The notes below the pieces were generated by a model. It was not told the DNA's origin. It saw nothing but the letters and a program-made list of their open reading frames with translations, and ran no database searches. A stretch of DNA of 64,000 bases from Flavobacterium sp. 83. Its GTDB lineage: Bacteria > Bacteroidota > Bacteroidia > Flavobacteriales > Flavobacteriaceae. The translations under genes and the position numbers were made by a program. The stretch lies in contig NZ_JQMS01000001.1 of the NCBI RefSeq assembly GCF_000744835.1, positions 2,790,001-2,854,000 on the forward strand, written 5' to 3'. Each line of letters opens with the position of its first letter. Position 1 is the stretch's first letter. Positions 18,412 to 31,035 of this stretch are shown piece after piece.

Positions 18412-18510
18412 TTACAACCCATCAAGGACTGTAGTGAAAAATTTGGAAGTAAAAAAAGTTACAATTTCTTCCGATAAAGTAAAATCATCTTCAAGTTGTA
18501 GAATTTTCAT
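18412..18510 (-). pseudogene. Possible remnant of a response regulator
   Basis: In the 390-bp gap between purC and the M42 peptidase gene, a 32-codon minus-strand frame reads MKILQLEDDFTLSEEIV and then stops. This resembles the first beta strand, acidic pair and first helix of an OmpR-type receiver. No convincing continuation is visible in any frame. It may be the decayed start of a lost two-component gene or a chance match. Nothing else is seen in the gap apart from the purC terminator. Confidence 0.35.
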
Positions 18511-18586
18511 GGAATTGTTTATTTGTTAATTTGGTCATTTGCTTAAATCGGTTAACTGAATAACCAAATTTACGTTTAAACAGTTT

Positions 18587-19675
18587 TTATTTAAAATAAG
18601 AAAAGGTTTCCTCGTTTTCTAACTTCAACAAGGTTTCATAGATCAATTTAATCACGTTTTCAACATCATCACGATGAACCATTTCTACTGTTGTATGCAT
18701 ATAACGCAACGGCAATGATATCAAAGCTGAGGCTACACCACCATTACTATACGCAAAAGCATCTGTATCTGTTCCTGTAACACGTGATGAAGCTAATCTT
18801 TGAAACGGAATTTCTTTTGCCATAGCAGTTTCCAAAATAAATTCTCTCAAATTATTCTGAACGGCAGGAGCATAAGTTACTACTGGACCTTTACCTATTT
18901 TAGTATCTCCTTCAATTTTCTTTTCAATCATTGGAGTAGTAGAGTCGTGGCAAACATCAGTAACAATTGCTACATTAGGCTTGATAGTTTTGGTGATCAT
19001 TTCAGCACCACGAAGACCTACTTCTTCCTGAACAGAATTAGTGATGTACAATCCAAAAGGAAGTTTTATTTTGTTTTCATGTAACAAACGTGCTACTTCG
19101 GCAATCATAAAACCGCCCATACGGTTGTCAATAGCACGACAAACAAATTTGTTTTCGTTCAAAATCATGAATTCATCTGGATAGGTTATTACGCAACCTA
19201 CATGAACGCCCATTTTATCAACTTGATCTTTAGTCTCGCAACCAATGTCGATAAATAAATTATCAACTTTAGCCACTTCCTCTTTTCCTCGATTACGGGT
19301 ATGAATTGCCGGCCAGCCAAAAACTCCTTTTACAATTCCATTCTTAGTATGAATGTTGACACGTTTTGAAGGAGCAATTTGGTGATCTGAACCACCATTT
19401 CTAATCACATAAATTAATCCATCATCAGTAATGTAGTTTACATACCAAGAAATTTCGTCAGCATGACCTTCAATAACTACCTTGTAAGGAGCATCTGGAT
19501 TTATAATTCCTACGGCGGTACCATACGTATCAGTTACAAAGGTATCAACATAAGGTTTCAAGTAATCCATCCATAATTTTTGCCCGCTACTCTCATATCC
19601 AGTTGGTGAGGCATTGTTAAGGTAGTTCTCTAAAAATTTAAGTGAAGTCTTATTTAGTATTGATTTAGTGCTCAT
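18587..19675 (-). CDS. M42 family metallopeptidase (aminopeptidase)
   Basis: A 362-residue cytoplasmic dinuclear-zinc aminopeptidase of family M42 (glutamyl aminopeptidase type). Metal-binding segments are visible in order: EGHADEISW, IDNRMGG, the catalytic glutamate pair in QEEVGLRGA, VTDVCHDS, and the late RYMHTTVEMVH. These self-compartmentalising enzymes trim short peptides, typically downstream of the proteasome or Lon and Clp. The start ATG at 19675 is the only good one. It diverges from the DUF4294 gene with an 84-bp gap. Confidence 0.92.
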   Translation of the reverse strand: MSTKSILNKTSLKFLENYLNNASPTGYESSGQKLWMDYLKPYVDTFVTDTYGTAVGIINPDAPYKVVIEGHADEISWYVNYITDDGLIYVIRNGGSDHQIAPSKRVNIHTKNGIVKGVFGWPAIHTRNRGKEEVAKVDNLFIDIGCETKDQVDKMGVHVGCVITYPDEFMILNENKFVCRAIDNRMGGFMIAEVARLLHENKIKLPFGLYITNSVQEEVGLRGAEMITKTIKPNVAIVTDVCHDSTTPMIEKKIEGDTKIGKGPVVTYAPAVQNNLREFILETAMAKEIPFQRLASSRVTGTDTDAFAYSNGGVASALISLPLRYMHTTVEMVHRDDVENVIKLIYETLLKLENEETFSYFK

Positions 19676-19759
19676 AAAATTATTTTTTTGCTAAATTATA
19701 AATTTGGCATCACAGTTGTATATATAATGTATAATTTTGGCAATTAAATTTTTCATCTT

Positions 19760-20437
19760 ATGAAGATCGTTACGCTTTTATTATTTTTTCTTTTTACAAC
19801 TATATATGTTAATGCTCAAGTAGTACCAAAGGATACAACCAAGATGGGTTATGTAGTAATGGAAAATGATTCTATACTCAATGATACCATTCAATTGCCT
19901 GAAATAGTCATTCATAAAGAGAAACTCGATCCCGAAGCAAAAAAGCAATTTCTGATTCTTCAAAACCGTGTATACAAGACTTATCCATACGCAAAACTCG
20001 GAGCCGAAAGGTTAACAGTACTGAATAAAGGTATGGCTAATCTAAAAACAGGCAGAGAGAAAAAGAAATACTTTAAGATTGTTGAAGATTACCTTAGTAA
20101 TGAATTTGAAGCGAAGCTTAAAAAACTATCACGTAAACAAGGTCAAATCTTGGTGAAACTAATTCACCGCCAAACAGGGACTACGACTTATGAGCTTATC
20201 AAAGATCTTAAAAGCGGTTGGAAAGCCTTTTGGTCAAATACAGCAGCAAGTATGTTTAATATTAACTTAAAAACAAAATATGCTCCTTATGATGATAATG
20301 AAGATTTTTTAATAGAAACCATATTAGTTCGAGCTTTTGAATCTGGAAGATTGCAAAACCAGAGTCCGGCAAATCCAGTTGATTATGATTATCTAACGAA
20401 TACTTGGGAATCCAGAGCTCAAAAATTAAAACAATAA
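19760..20437 (+). CDS. DUF4294 domain protein, probably exported
   Basis: A 225-residue protein with a cleavable signal peptide (MKIVTLLLFFLFTTIYVNAQ, cut after NA) and a mature part rich in charged residues. The core region reads TYPYAKLGAERL, followed by a basic helical stretch and LIHRQTGTTTYELIKDLKSG. I recognise this as the Bacteroidota DUF4294 family, whose function is unknown. It is a single gene ending in a strong terminator just before the rRNA operon region. Confidence 0.8.
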   Translation: MKIVTLLLFFLFTTIYVNAQVVPKDTTKMGYVVMENDSILNDTIQLPEIVIHKEKLDPEAKKQFLILQNRVYKTYPYAKLGAERLTVLNKGMANLKTGREKKKYFKIVEDYLSNEFEAKLKKLSRKQGQILVKLIHRQTGTTTYELIKDLKSGWKAFWSNTAASMFNINLKTKYAPYDDNEDFLIETILVRAFESGRLQNQSPANPVDYDYLTNTWESRAQKLKQ

Positions 20438-20460
20438 TGTCATTTGGGCGTTTCCCATTA

Positions 20461-20508
20461 TATAAAAAGGAGGCAATTATCATTATAGGTAGTTGCCTCC
20501 TTTTTATA
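20461..20508 (+). terminator. Strong bidirectional terminator
   Basis: A perfect 16-bp stem tataaaaaggaggcaa (20461-20476) / its complement (20493-20508) with a 16-nt loop. It ends the DUF4294 gene and insulates the rRNA operon. Confidence 0.9.
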
Positions 20509-20512
20509 TAAT

Positions 20513-20595
20513 AGGCCGGGCTATCCGCTTCAAGTCCTCGTCCCGCAGAAAAAGCGTGACTGTGGGCTTTTCACTACTATCCCTAACGCAGGTAA
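20513..20595. repeat. Candidate GC-rich dispersed intergenic repeat (copy A)
   Basis: About 80 bases from 20513 (ggccgggctatccgcttcaa) to cactactatccctaacgcag near 20595 are clearly more GC-rich than their surroundings and code for nothing. The wording resembles a repeat I recall between genes in many Flavobacterium genomes. A related-looking element in the opposite orientation is at 51088. The remainder of the gap up to 20859 shows no gene. Confidence 0.5.
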
Positions 20596-20859
20596 ACATT
20601 TTAATCGAGTTAGTCCTTTTATTGAAGTAAAAATACCATCTACAATATTTTATTATTTCCTTATATAGGAATGAATCATCAGCTATTTCGGTTACCTATA
20701 TACGATGTTAGTTATTGTCGTTTCTTAATAAAGTCACTTTTCCTTATGATATTAGCGGAACTTGTGCGGGGGAGAAAATAAAAACGATTTACAAGAATCA
20801 CGTTTACAGCGAGTTGAAACAAACATTAGTACAACATTAAAAAAAAGTGATTAAAAAGC

Positions 20860-20889
20860 TTGAAAAAGGGAATAAAGGGTCTACTTTTG
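20860..20889 (+). promoter_or_regulatory. rRNA operon promoter P1
   Basis: TTG at 20860-20862, a 19-base spacer and TACTTTTG at 20882-20889, followed by CACCCGC. An A-rich tract lies just upstream of the TTG, as at P2 and P3. Confidence 0.8.
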
Positions 20890-20980
20890 CACCCGCAATG
20901 ACGCAGAAGTTATTTGATAAACTGGCAAGATATACGAATCCAAGGAGAGAATTTATTTTCTAAAAAAGATTCAGAAAAGC

Positions 20981-21011
20981 TTGTGAGATTAGAAAACGGA
21001 TGTTACATTTG
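20981..21011 (+). promoter_or_regulatory. rRNA operon promoter P2
   Basis: TTG at 20981-20983, a 20-base spacer and TACATTTG at 21004-21011, followed by CACCCCGC. Its -7 box lies 122 bases after that of P1. Confidence 0.8.
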
Positions 21012-21104
21012 CACCCCGCAAAACAGTGGAAGTTCCTTGACAAACTGATAAGAAATAGAGAAGATAGAGGGATTAAATTTCTTTAAAAAAACTTCAAAAA
21101 TTTC

Positions 21105-21135
21105 TTGCCAGTTGAGAAAAGAGTTTGTACTTTTG
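21105..21135 (+). promoter_or_regulatory. rRNA operon promoter P3
   Basis: TTG at 21105-21107, a 20-base spacer and TACTTTTG at 21128-21135, followed by CACCCGC. It lies 124 bases after P2 and about 205 bases before 16S, leaving a transcribed leader. Confidence 0.8.
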
Positions 21136-21340
21136 CACCCGCTTTGAGAAACACTTTAAGGAGTGTTGATAAAGAGAAGAAAAGATAAGAACACGTTCCT
21201 AGACATATTGAATTGACAGCCGTTTTGAAAGAGATTTCAAGACAAAAGAATAAGAGTAATAGAATCGAGAGATTTGAAAAAACCACTAGAATTTAGTCGA
21301 ATAAACAAAGAGAACAGATTTATCTGAACTCACACAATAT

Positions 21341-22854
<1,514 letters not shown>

Positions 22855-22978
22855 CTAGAGCCTTAGTGTTAGTATTTATACACGCTAGGGAAAGAAGACG
22901 AAAGTTCAAGTTGGAAACAAATGCCAATATTTTATTACTCTTGCTGTTAGTTCAAATAATACCATTTAAGAATAAGAG

Positions 22979-23052
22979 TGTCTCGTAGCTCAGCTGGTTA
23001 GAGTACTACACTGATAATGTAGGGGTCGACAGTTCGAGTCTGTCCGAGACAA
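22979..23052 (+). tRNA. tRNA-Ile (GAT anticodon)
   Basis: A complete 74-nt cloverleaf: acceptor tgtctcg / cgagaca, D arm tagctcagctggtta, anticodon arm ctaca-ctgataa-tgtag (anticodon GAT) and T arm gacag-ttcgagt-ctgtc, discriminator A. CCA is not encoded. The first base pair is T-A rather than the common G-C. Standard position in the 16S-23S spacer. Confidence 0.96.
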
Positions 23053-23104
23053 CTATTTTAGACTTAAAAGAAAAGAAGAAATTCTAGAGTTGAGGAGTTA
23101 TGAA

Positions 23105-23140
23105 GTGAAAATTCATAATTCATAATTCACAATTCATAAA
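23105..23140. repeat. Short AT-rich direct repeats in the rRNA spacer
   Basis: Between the two spacer tRNAs the motif aattcataattcat and variants (ataattcac, aattcataa) recur head to tail. This is simple-sequence DNA with no coding content, of a type common between flavobacterial genes. Confidence 0.6.
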
Positions 23141-23146
23141 TAGATT

Positions 23147-23220
23147 GGGGGATTAGCTCAGCTGGCTAGAGCGCCTGCCTTGCACGCAGGAGGTCAACGG
23201 TTCGACTCCGTTATTCTCCA
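23147..23220 (+). tRNA. tRNA-Ala (TGC anticodon)
   Basis: A 74-nt cloverleaf with acceptor gggggat / attctcc, which includes the G3-U70 wobble pair that identifies alanine tRNA. Anticodon loop is cttgcac (TGC) and discriminator is A. CCA is not encoded. It follows tRNA-Ile in the spacer, the usual arrangement. Confidence 0.97.
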
Positions 23221-23412
23221 CTATCTTGAGTAGTAATTATTAAGGATTGGGTAGTAAGTATGACTTACGACTTTATAATTAATAATTCATACCTAAAGAA
23301 AAAGTTCATTGACATATTGAGATAAGAAAATAATAAAAAGTAGAAAGCATTTTTTGCTTGTTTATTTATAGACAAGTAGAAGAAACGGCACATTTTAATT
23401 AATGTGTTGGTA

Positions 23413-26296
<2,884 letters not shown>

Positions 26297-26300
26297 GCTT

Positions 26301-26322
26301 TTCCCCGGGGTAACCCGGGGAA
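26301..26322 (+). other. GC-rich hairpin between 23S and 5S
   Basis: Perfect 9-bp stem ttccccggg / cccggggaa with a 4-nt loop (gtaa), straight after 23S. It lacks a T-run, so it is more likely a processing or folding element than a terminator. Confidence 0.6.
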
Positions 26323-26441
26323 GAAACTTTCTCAACACTTTTTGTTTTCTTTATCTCAGTATGTTAAGATATTATGTAGTTAATTGTCAATTATAAATCG
26401 TCAATTGTTACAATAATTGCCCAAAGCAATTATAACCTCTT

Positions 26442-26548
26442 AAGGTGGTTATTGCGGCGGGGCTCACCTCTTCCCATCCCGAACAGAGTAGTTAAGCCCG
26501 CCTGCGCAGATGGTACTGCAGTTATGTGGGAGAGTATGTCGTCGCCTT
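26442..26548 (+). rRNA. 5S ribosomal RNA
   Basis: About 107 nt. Helix I pairs aaggtgg at the 5' end with gtcgcctt at the 3' end, and the interior carries the conserved cacctcttcccatcccgaac and gttaagcccgcc segments. It follows 23S by about 145 bases, in the usual operon order. Confidence 0.93.
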
Positions 26549-26553
26549 TCTTT

Positions 26554-26583
26554 AAAAGCCCTGTTCTAATGAGCGGGGCTTTT
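26554..26583 (+). terminator. rRNA operon terminator
   Basis: Stem aaaagccc (26554-26561) / gggctttt (26576-26583) just after 5S. It separates the rRNA operon from the two tRNAs that follow, so these probably have their own promoter or depend on readthrough. Confidence 0.85.
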
Positions 26584-26614
26584 TATTAATAACTTCATAT
26601 AATGAATGTATATT

Positions 26615-26687
26615 GGTACCTTAGCTCAGATGGTAGAGCAATGGACTGAAAATCCATGTGTCCCTGGTTCGATCCCTGGAGGTACCA
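26615..26687 (+). tRNA. tRNA-Phe (GAA anticodon)
   Basis: A 73-nt cloverleaf with perfect acceptor ggtacct / aggtacc, anticodon loop ctgaaaa (GAA), T loop ttcgatc and discriminator A. CCA is not encoded. It sits directly after the rRNA terminator. Confidence 0.97.
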
Positions 26688-26693
26688 CTAAAT

Positions 26694-26779
26694 GCTCGGA
26701 TGGTGAAATTGGTAGACACGCTGGACTTAAAATCCAGTGAACAGCAATGTTCGTGCGGGTTCAAGTCCCGCTCTGAGTA
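26694..26779 (+). tRNA. tRNA-Leu (TAA anticodon)
   Basis: An 86-nt class II tRNA with acceptor gctcgga / tctgagt (two wobble pairs), anticodon loop cttaaaa (TAA) and a long variable arm. Discriminator is A. It is six bases from tRNA-Phe and is followed by a terminator, so the two are one transcript. Confidence 0.96.
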
Positions 26780-26783
26780 CAAG

Positions 26784-26820
26784 AAACTTCAATTGGCTAA
26801 CGCTGATTGAAGTTTTTTTT
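26784..26820 (+). terminator. Terminator after tRNA-Leu
   Basis: Ten-bp stem aaacttcaat (26784-26793) / attgaagttt (26806-26815) followed by T's. The 240 bases beyond, up to the response-regulator gene, are AT-rich without a gene. Confidence 0.88.
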
Positions 26821-27057
26821 GTTAATTAATTTTGATGATTGATGATCAATGGATTAATACCAAAACCTGTTGAGCAATAAAAATTAAGGATCAATCCTAA
26901 AAGTTGGGGATTAGGGAAAAAGATTGCATAATCTAAATAAGAAGAAAATCTCCTTTAGTTAAACACTCTTTTTTTATTGATTATAGCTGTTTTTAATATT
27001 CCATATTGGTAGGTTTCCTCTTTTATATGTAGTATTTTTAGTTTAAATATTTTGTTA

Positions 27058-27810
27058 ATGAAAATAAAAATAATTATAGTTGACGACGAATCCCATGCAC
27101 GTAGTTTTTTAAAAAAATTATGTAACCATCTATATAATGATAAAATTGAAATTGTTGATGAATGTGACTCTGTTAAAAAAGCAGTCATATCTATTAAAAA
27201 ACATAATCCGGATATTGTCTTTTTAGACATTCAAATGCCTGAAGAAAATGGTTTTGGACTTTTTAAATATTTTGAAACGGTTGAATTTGATACTATTTTT
27301 ACTACAGCTCATAAAGAATATGCTATAGACGCTATTAAAAATAGCGCTTTAGATTATCTTATTAAACCTATTGATATAAAAGATTTTAAATTGGCTATTT
27401 CTCGATTTTTTAAGGCTAAATTAGATAGGGTTAATCTTGATCGTTATAAATTATTAGCAGAGAATATTGCAAACCAAAATACAGGTAAAGAAAGGATTGT
27501 TTTTGCCTCAAAAACTGGTTTTGAAGTAGTACAGGCCAATACAATTATTTTTTGTAAATCTGATGGGGCTTATACAATTGTTCATACTTTGGACAAAAAA
27601 TATTTTACTTCTAAATCGTTTAAGGAAACTTGTGAATTACTTCATTCTTCTAATTTTTTGAGAGTACATAGGAGTTTTTTAATTAATATTAATTTTATTA
27701 ACAGTTTTAGGTCTGATGAGTTTATCTTAGAAATGATTACTGGCGATAAAATTCCGGTTTCAGATAAATCATTTACTAAAAAAGAATTAATTGATGCAAT
27801 TTCTAAATAG
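27058..27810 (+). CDS. LytTR family response regulator
   Basis: A 250-residue two-component regulator. The receiver domain (about 1-120) has the acidic pair in IIIVDDES, the phosphorylated Asp57 in VFLDIQMPEE, a Thr in FTTAHKEYA and Lys in YLIKPID. The LytTR DNA-binding domain (about 150-248) contains SDGAYTIVHT and FLRVHRSFLININFI. I start at ATG 27058 (MKIKIIIVDD) rather than the TTG two codons earlier. Its last 17 bases overlap the histidine kinase gene, so both form one unit. The LytTR class usually binds pairs of 9-bp direct repeats, and candidate sites lie downstream at 30871-30952. Confidence 0.92.
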   Translation: MKIKIIIVDDESHARSFLKKLCNHLYNDKIEIVDECDSVKKAVISIKKHNPDIVFLDIQMPEENGFGLFKYFETVEFDTIFTTAHKEYAIDAIKNSALDYLIKPIDIKDFKLAISRFFKAKLDRVNLDRYKLLAENIANQNTGKERIVFASKTGFEVVQANTIIFCKSDGAYTIVHTLDKKYFTSKSFKETCELLHSSNFLRVHRSFLININFINSFRSDEFILEMITGDKIPVSDKSFTKKELIDAISK

Positions 27811-30790
27811 ATTAATATTTTTTTTTATTCTGCTATTTTTTCCATGTTTACTTTTGGGGCAATATTTTCCGTCTAGGAATTATTCAACTAAAGACGGTTT
27901 ACCTAATAATGCAGTACGTTCATTATTTTTGGATTCAAAAGATGTTTTATGGATTGGTACTGAAAATGGTGTTTCTAGAATGCATAATGGTTTATTTTCT
28001 AATCTTGATGTAACTGATGGTTTAGGACACAACAGCTGTTGGGATATTAATCAGGATATGAATGGAAATATGTGGTTTGCGAGTTACGGAGGCGGTGTTA
28101 GTAAATATGATGGCAAAAAATTTACTGTTTTTACCACAAAAAATGGTCTGCTAGCTGATAAAACTCGGAAAGTATTTCCTTTTAAAAATAAAATGTACAT
28201 TGGTACTGAACAAGGAGTTTCGATTATTGATATAAATACTAATAAATTAGTAACCCCAAAAGTACCCCCTCATAAAGAAGATTTTATTAGTATTTCGTTT
28301 TTCGAATATAAAGGAGAAGTTTATTTCGCTTCTATTTTTAATGGTTTGTTTAAAATTGACGAATCAGATTTAAAGCCCAAAATTATCCCAATATTTTTGC
28401 ATAAAAATACGTATGAATTGGCTCTTTTTGGATCAACACTTTATAGTAGTAATGAAGGCTTTATAGATAAATTTGATATAAAGGATCTTTTCAAAGACAA
28501 AATATATTCTAAAAAATTTGGAAAATCCTTTGTTTGGCAATACGTAAAAGACAAAAGAAACTCAATTTATGCAGCTGCTTGGGGGGTATATGCCCCAGAT
28601 GGTGGACTTTATAAAATTGAGAATGATAAAATGATTAATGTTTCTGAATACTATGGAATAGATTCTAAAATTTTACTAAATGTGGTATATGACAAATCTA
28701 AAGATATTTTATATGTAGGTTCCAATGATAAAGGAATTTATGAAGTTCGATTGGATCAAATAATTGATTACAATTTATTTGGTACTAAATCAGTCATAGA
28801 TTTCGAAAATTTGGGGAAACAAAAATTAATTTTGCACAGCCAAGGTTTAACTGTTTTAGATCCAAATAAGGAAATTTTAAAAACTATTTCACTTGTTGAT
28901 TTTAAAAATTTCGAATTAAAATTTTTAAACAATGGAAATAAAGTCCGTAACAAGCAAGGAATTGAATCAAGAGATTTTGAATTGAATTTTACGATTCCAG
29001 CCAGTGGAATTGAGTTTTATGAAATGGTTAAAGCTGATAATTCTTTTTGGATAGGCAGTAATATAGGTATATTTGAAATTGACAATTTAGGGGATATTAT
29101 AAATTACTTACCAAAACACAGTTTGAAAATCGGTTTTGCATATGATGGTAAATTTATTGAGACTATTACTTATGCAGGTACCAGATTGTATGACGATGTT
29201 CACAGTCCAATCTGTAAACATTTTTCAAAGTTCGATAAAAAAACACCACAGTTTATTGTTAAAATTCTTACTAACAGAGATAAAACGTATTTGTTATCCG
29301 TTTTTAATGGATTATATGTTTATAAAAACAATCAGTTTCATTCCTATTTAGCTGAAGGAATTTGGAAAGAGAAAAAATTTAAGCATATTGCAATTAACAA
29401 CAAAGGACAACTTATTTTGGCTGCTGAATTTGGGAATGTTTTTATTGTAGATGATTTAAAAGCTTTTAAAATTCTAAAAACGATTTACAAAAAAGAAATT
29501 GTAGGTAACACCATTTTATTTTTGGAAACATTTAAGGATTTTATTCTCATTGGAACTGAAAAAGGAATTAACATTTATAAGGATGGTATTGTTCGATTAA
29601 TTGATAAAGAACAAGGTTTAAAAGATGAGGCGGTTACAACTTCTCAGATTTTTGATAATCAATTGTGGTTAGGAACTAAAAAAGGATACTATATTATTGA
29701 TTTAAATCGATTAATAGCACCACAAATGACTGCGTCAGGGATGGTGATTTCATCTATAGCAATCAATAATATTCCTATTAGTTCAGCGAATTACAAATGG
29801 TTTCGCTATAATTCAAAAGAACTAATTTGTGATTATAAAAACAATTCGTTTTCTATTGATTTTGTACCAGTGGGACATGCATTTCCTAATAAATTAAAAT
29901 TCCGATATCGTTTAAAAAGCAGTAATCGGTGGAGTCCATATAGCGAGAAAACGAACTTGTTTTTACCTTATTTACCATACGGCAGTTATAATTTAGAAGT
30001 AGAAGTTTTTGATTTGAATGCTGGAAAAGCAACTATTTTTGAATTATTGAAAATTCGGATTGACCCACCGTTATGGTTGACTTGGTGGTTTATTGCTCTT
30101 GTAGTGTTGTTTGTATTTAATGTTTTGGTTTATTTGATTTTTAAATTCAAAAAGAAATCAAGAGAAAAAGCAGTTATTCAAAAACGTATAGCTGAAACCA
30201 AACTGGAAGCACTTTTAAGTCAAATGAATCCTCATTTTACATTTAATGCGATAAATGCAATACAGGATTATATTATCAGTAATGATATAGATAATTCATT
30301 AAAGTATACAGGAGAGTTTGCTAAGTTAATTCGTAAAACACTTGAAAATTCCTCTAAACAAACCATAACCATTGAGGAAGAAATTGAGTATTTAAAGTCC
30401 TATATTATTATTGAAAATATGCGTTATGATAACCGAATCGAAACTAATTTTCATATTGGAGATGATGTTGATGTTTATCATTCTAAAATTCCAACTATGT
30501 TGCTGCAACCATTTGTTGAAAATGTTTTTGTTCATGCCTTTAATGCTTCATTTACTTCTCCTAAACTGACAATTTCTTTTGAAATGTTATCCAAAAATAT
30601 TTTGGAATGTAAAATTATTGATAATGGTATGAGCTTAACTGCTGCAAAAAAAATAAAAATTCATCAATCGAAAGGTATACAACTAACTAAAGAAAGGCTT
30701 TCACTTTTACAAAATTCGAATGTTAATCCTATAGACATCCAATTAACAGATAATAACGGAACAACTGTTATCATTAGACTTACTGTGTAA
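27794..30790 (+). CDS. LytS-type histidine kinase with two-component propeller sensor
   Basis: A 998-residue membrane sensor. A signal peptide or first helix (about 5-24) leads into a large periplasmic beta-propeller with repeated blades such as LFLDSKDVLWIGTENGVSRM and MWFASYGGGVSKYDGK. A Y_Y_Y domain (about 675-750) and a membrane helix (about 758-780) follow. The cytoplasmic kinase of the LytS type has its phosphorylated H814 in NPHFTFNAINAIQDY and the nucleotide-binding segments LLQPFVENVFVHAF and IDNGMS. The glycines of the usual DxGxG are partly replaced. Starts at ATG 27794, inside the regulator gene. The signal is unknown; relatives often sense polysaccharides or cell-envelope state. 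Confidence 0.9.
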   Translation: MQFLNRLIFFFILLFFPCLLLGQYFPSRNYSTKDGLPNNAVRSLFLDSKDVLWIGTENGVSRMHNGLFSNLDVTDGLGHNSCWDINQDMNGNMWFASYGGGVSKYDGKKFTVFTTKNGLLADKTRKVFPFKNKMYIGTEQGVSIIDINTNKLVTPKVPPHKEDFISISFFEYKGEVYFASIFNGLFKIDESDLKPKIIPIFLHKNTYELALFGSTLYSSNEGFIDKFDIKDLFKDKIYSKKFGKSFVWQYVKDKRNSIYAAAWGVYAPDGGLYKIENDKMINVSEYYGIDSKILLNVVYDKSKDILYVGSNDKGIYEVRLDQIIDYNLFGTKSVIDFENLGKQKLILHSQGLTVLDPNKEILKTISLVDFKNFELKFLNNGNKVRNKQGIESRDFELNFTIPASGIEFYEMVKADNSFWIGSNIGIFEIDNLGDIINYLPKHSLKIGFAYDGKFIETITYAGTRLYDDVHSPICKHFSKFDKKTPQFIVKILTNRDKTYLLSVFNGLYVYKNNQFHSYLAEGIWKEKKFKHIAINNKGQLILAAEFGNVFIVDDLKAFKILKTIYKKEIVGNTILFLETFKDFILIGTEKGINIYKDGIVRLIDKEQGLKDEAVTTSQIFDNQLWLGTKKGYYIIDLNRLIAPQMTASGMVISSIAINNIPISSANYKWFRYNSKELICDYKNNSFSIDFVPVGHAFPNKLKFRYRLKSSNRWSPYSEKTNLFLPYLPYGSYNLEVEVFDLNAGKATIFELLKIRIDPPLWLTWWFIALVVLFVFNVLVYLIFKFKKKSREKAVIQKRIAETKLEALLSQMNPHFTFNAINAIQDYIISNDIDNSLKYTGEFAKLIRKTLENSSKQTITIEEEIEYLKSYIIIENMRYDNRIETNFHIGDDVDVYHSKIPTMLLQPFVENVFVHAFNASFTSPKLTISFEMLSKNILECKIIDNGMSLTAAKKIKIHQSKGIQLTKERLSLLQNSNVNPIDIQLTDNNGTTVIIRLTV

Positions 30791-30870
30791 TTAGTTTCTA
30801 TTGCTAAATATAAAGGCTCTTTTCCAATTTTGGACAGAAGTGTTCTTCGTATACAAACCAATTAAGCACT

Positions 30871-30952
30871 CTCATAAGTTTAAAAGTAACTTTCATAAGA
30901 TACTTTTATTTCTCTTCATAAGATACTTTTATTTCTCTTCATAAGATATTTT
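30871..30952. repeat. Direct-repeat array, possible LytTR operator
   Basis: Four copies of cataag occur with the TAAG at 30875, 30896, 30919 and 30942, spaced 21, 23 and 23 bases. Two full copies of a 23-bp unit (ttcataagatacttttattt plus ctc) are identical at 30892-30914 and 30915-30937, and a partial one follows. The array ends about 80 bases before the membrane-protein start. Spacing of two helical turns suits a dimeric or stacked regulator; the link to the LytTR protein is inferred. Confidence 0.6.
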
Positions 30953-30999
30953 AATTTTGAAATTTTAGACAAACATAAACTGTTTTTTTTTTTTTGAAT

Positions 31000-31016
31000 T
31001 TGACAGTTTAAAATAT
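31000..31016 (+). promoter_or_regulatory. Shared upstream motif, copy 1
   Basis: TTGACAGTTTAAAATAT, 19 bases before the start of the membrane-protein gene. It differs by one base from the motif at 31951 upstream of the GTPase gene. It does not fit the TAnnTTTG promoter, so it may be an operator or an alternative promoter. Confidence 0.5.
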
Positions 31017-31035
31017 CAAAACTTAAATCAAAATT

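Noticed and set aside
26301..26322. Terminator between 23S and 5S
   Set aside because: There is no T-run, and 5S must be transcribed from the same promoters.
30892..30952. CRISPR-like 23-bp repeats
   Set aside because: Only two full units and no unique spacers; the array fits an operator or tandem repeat.
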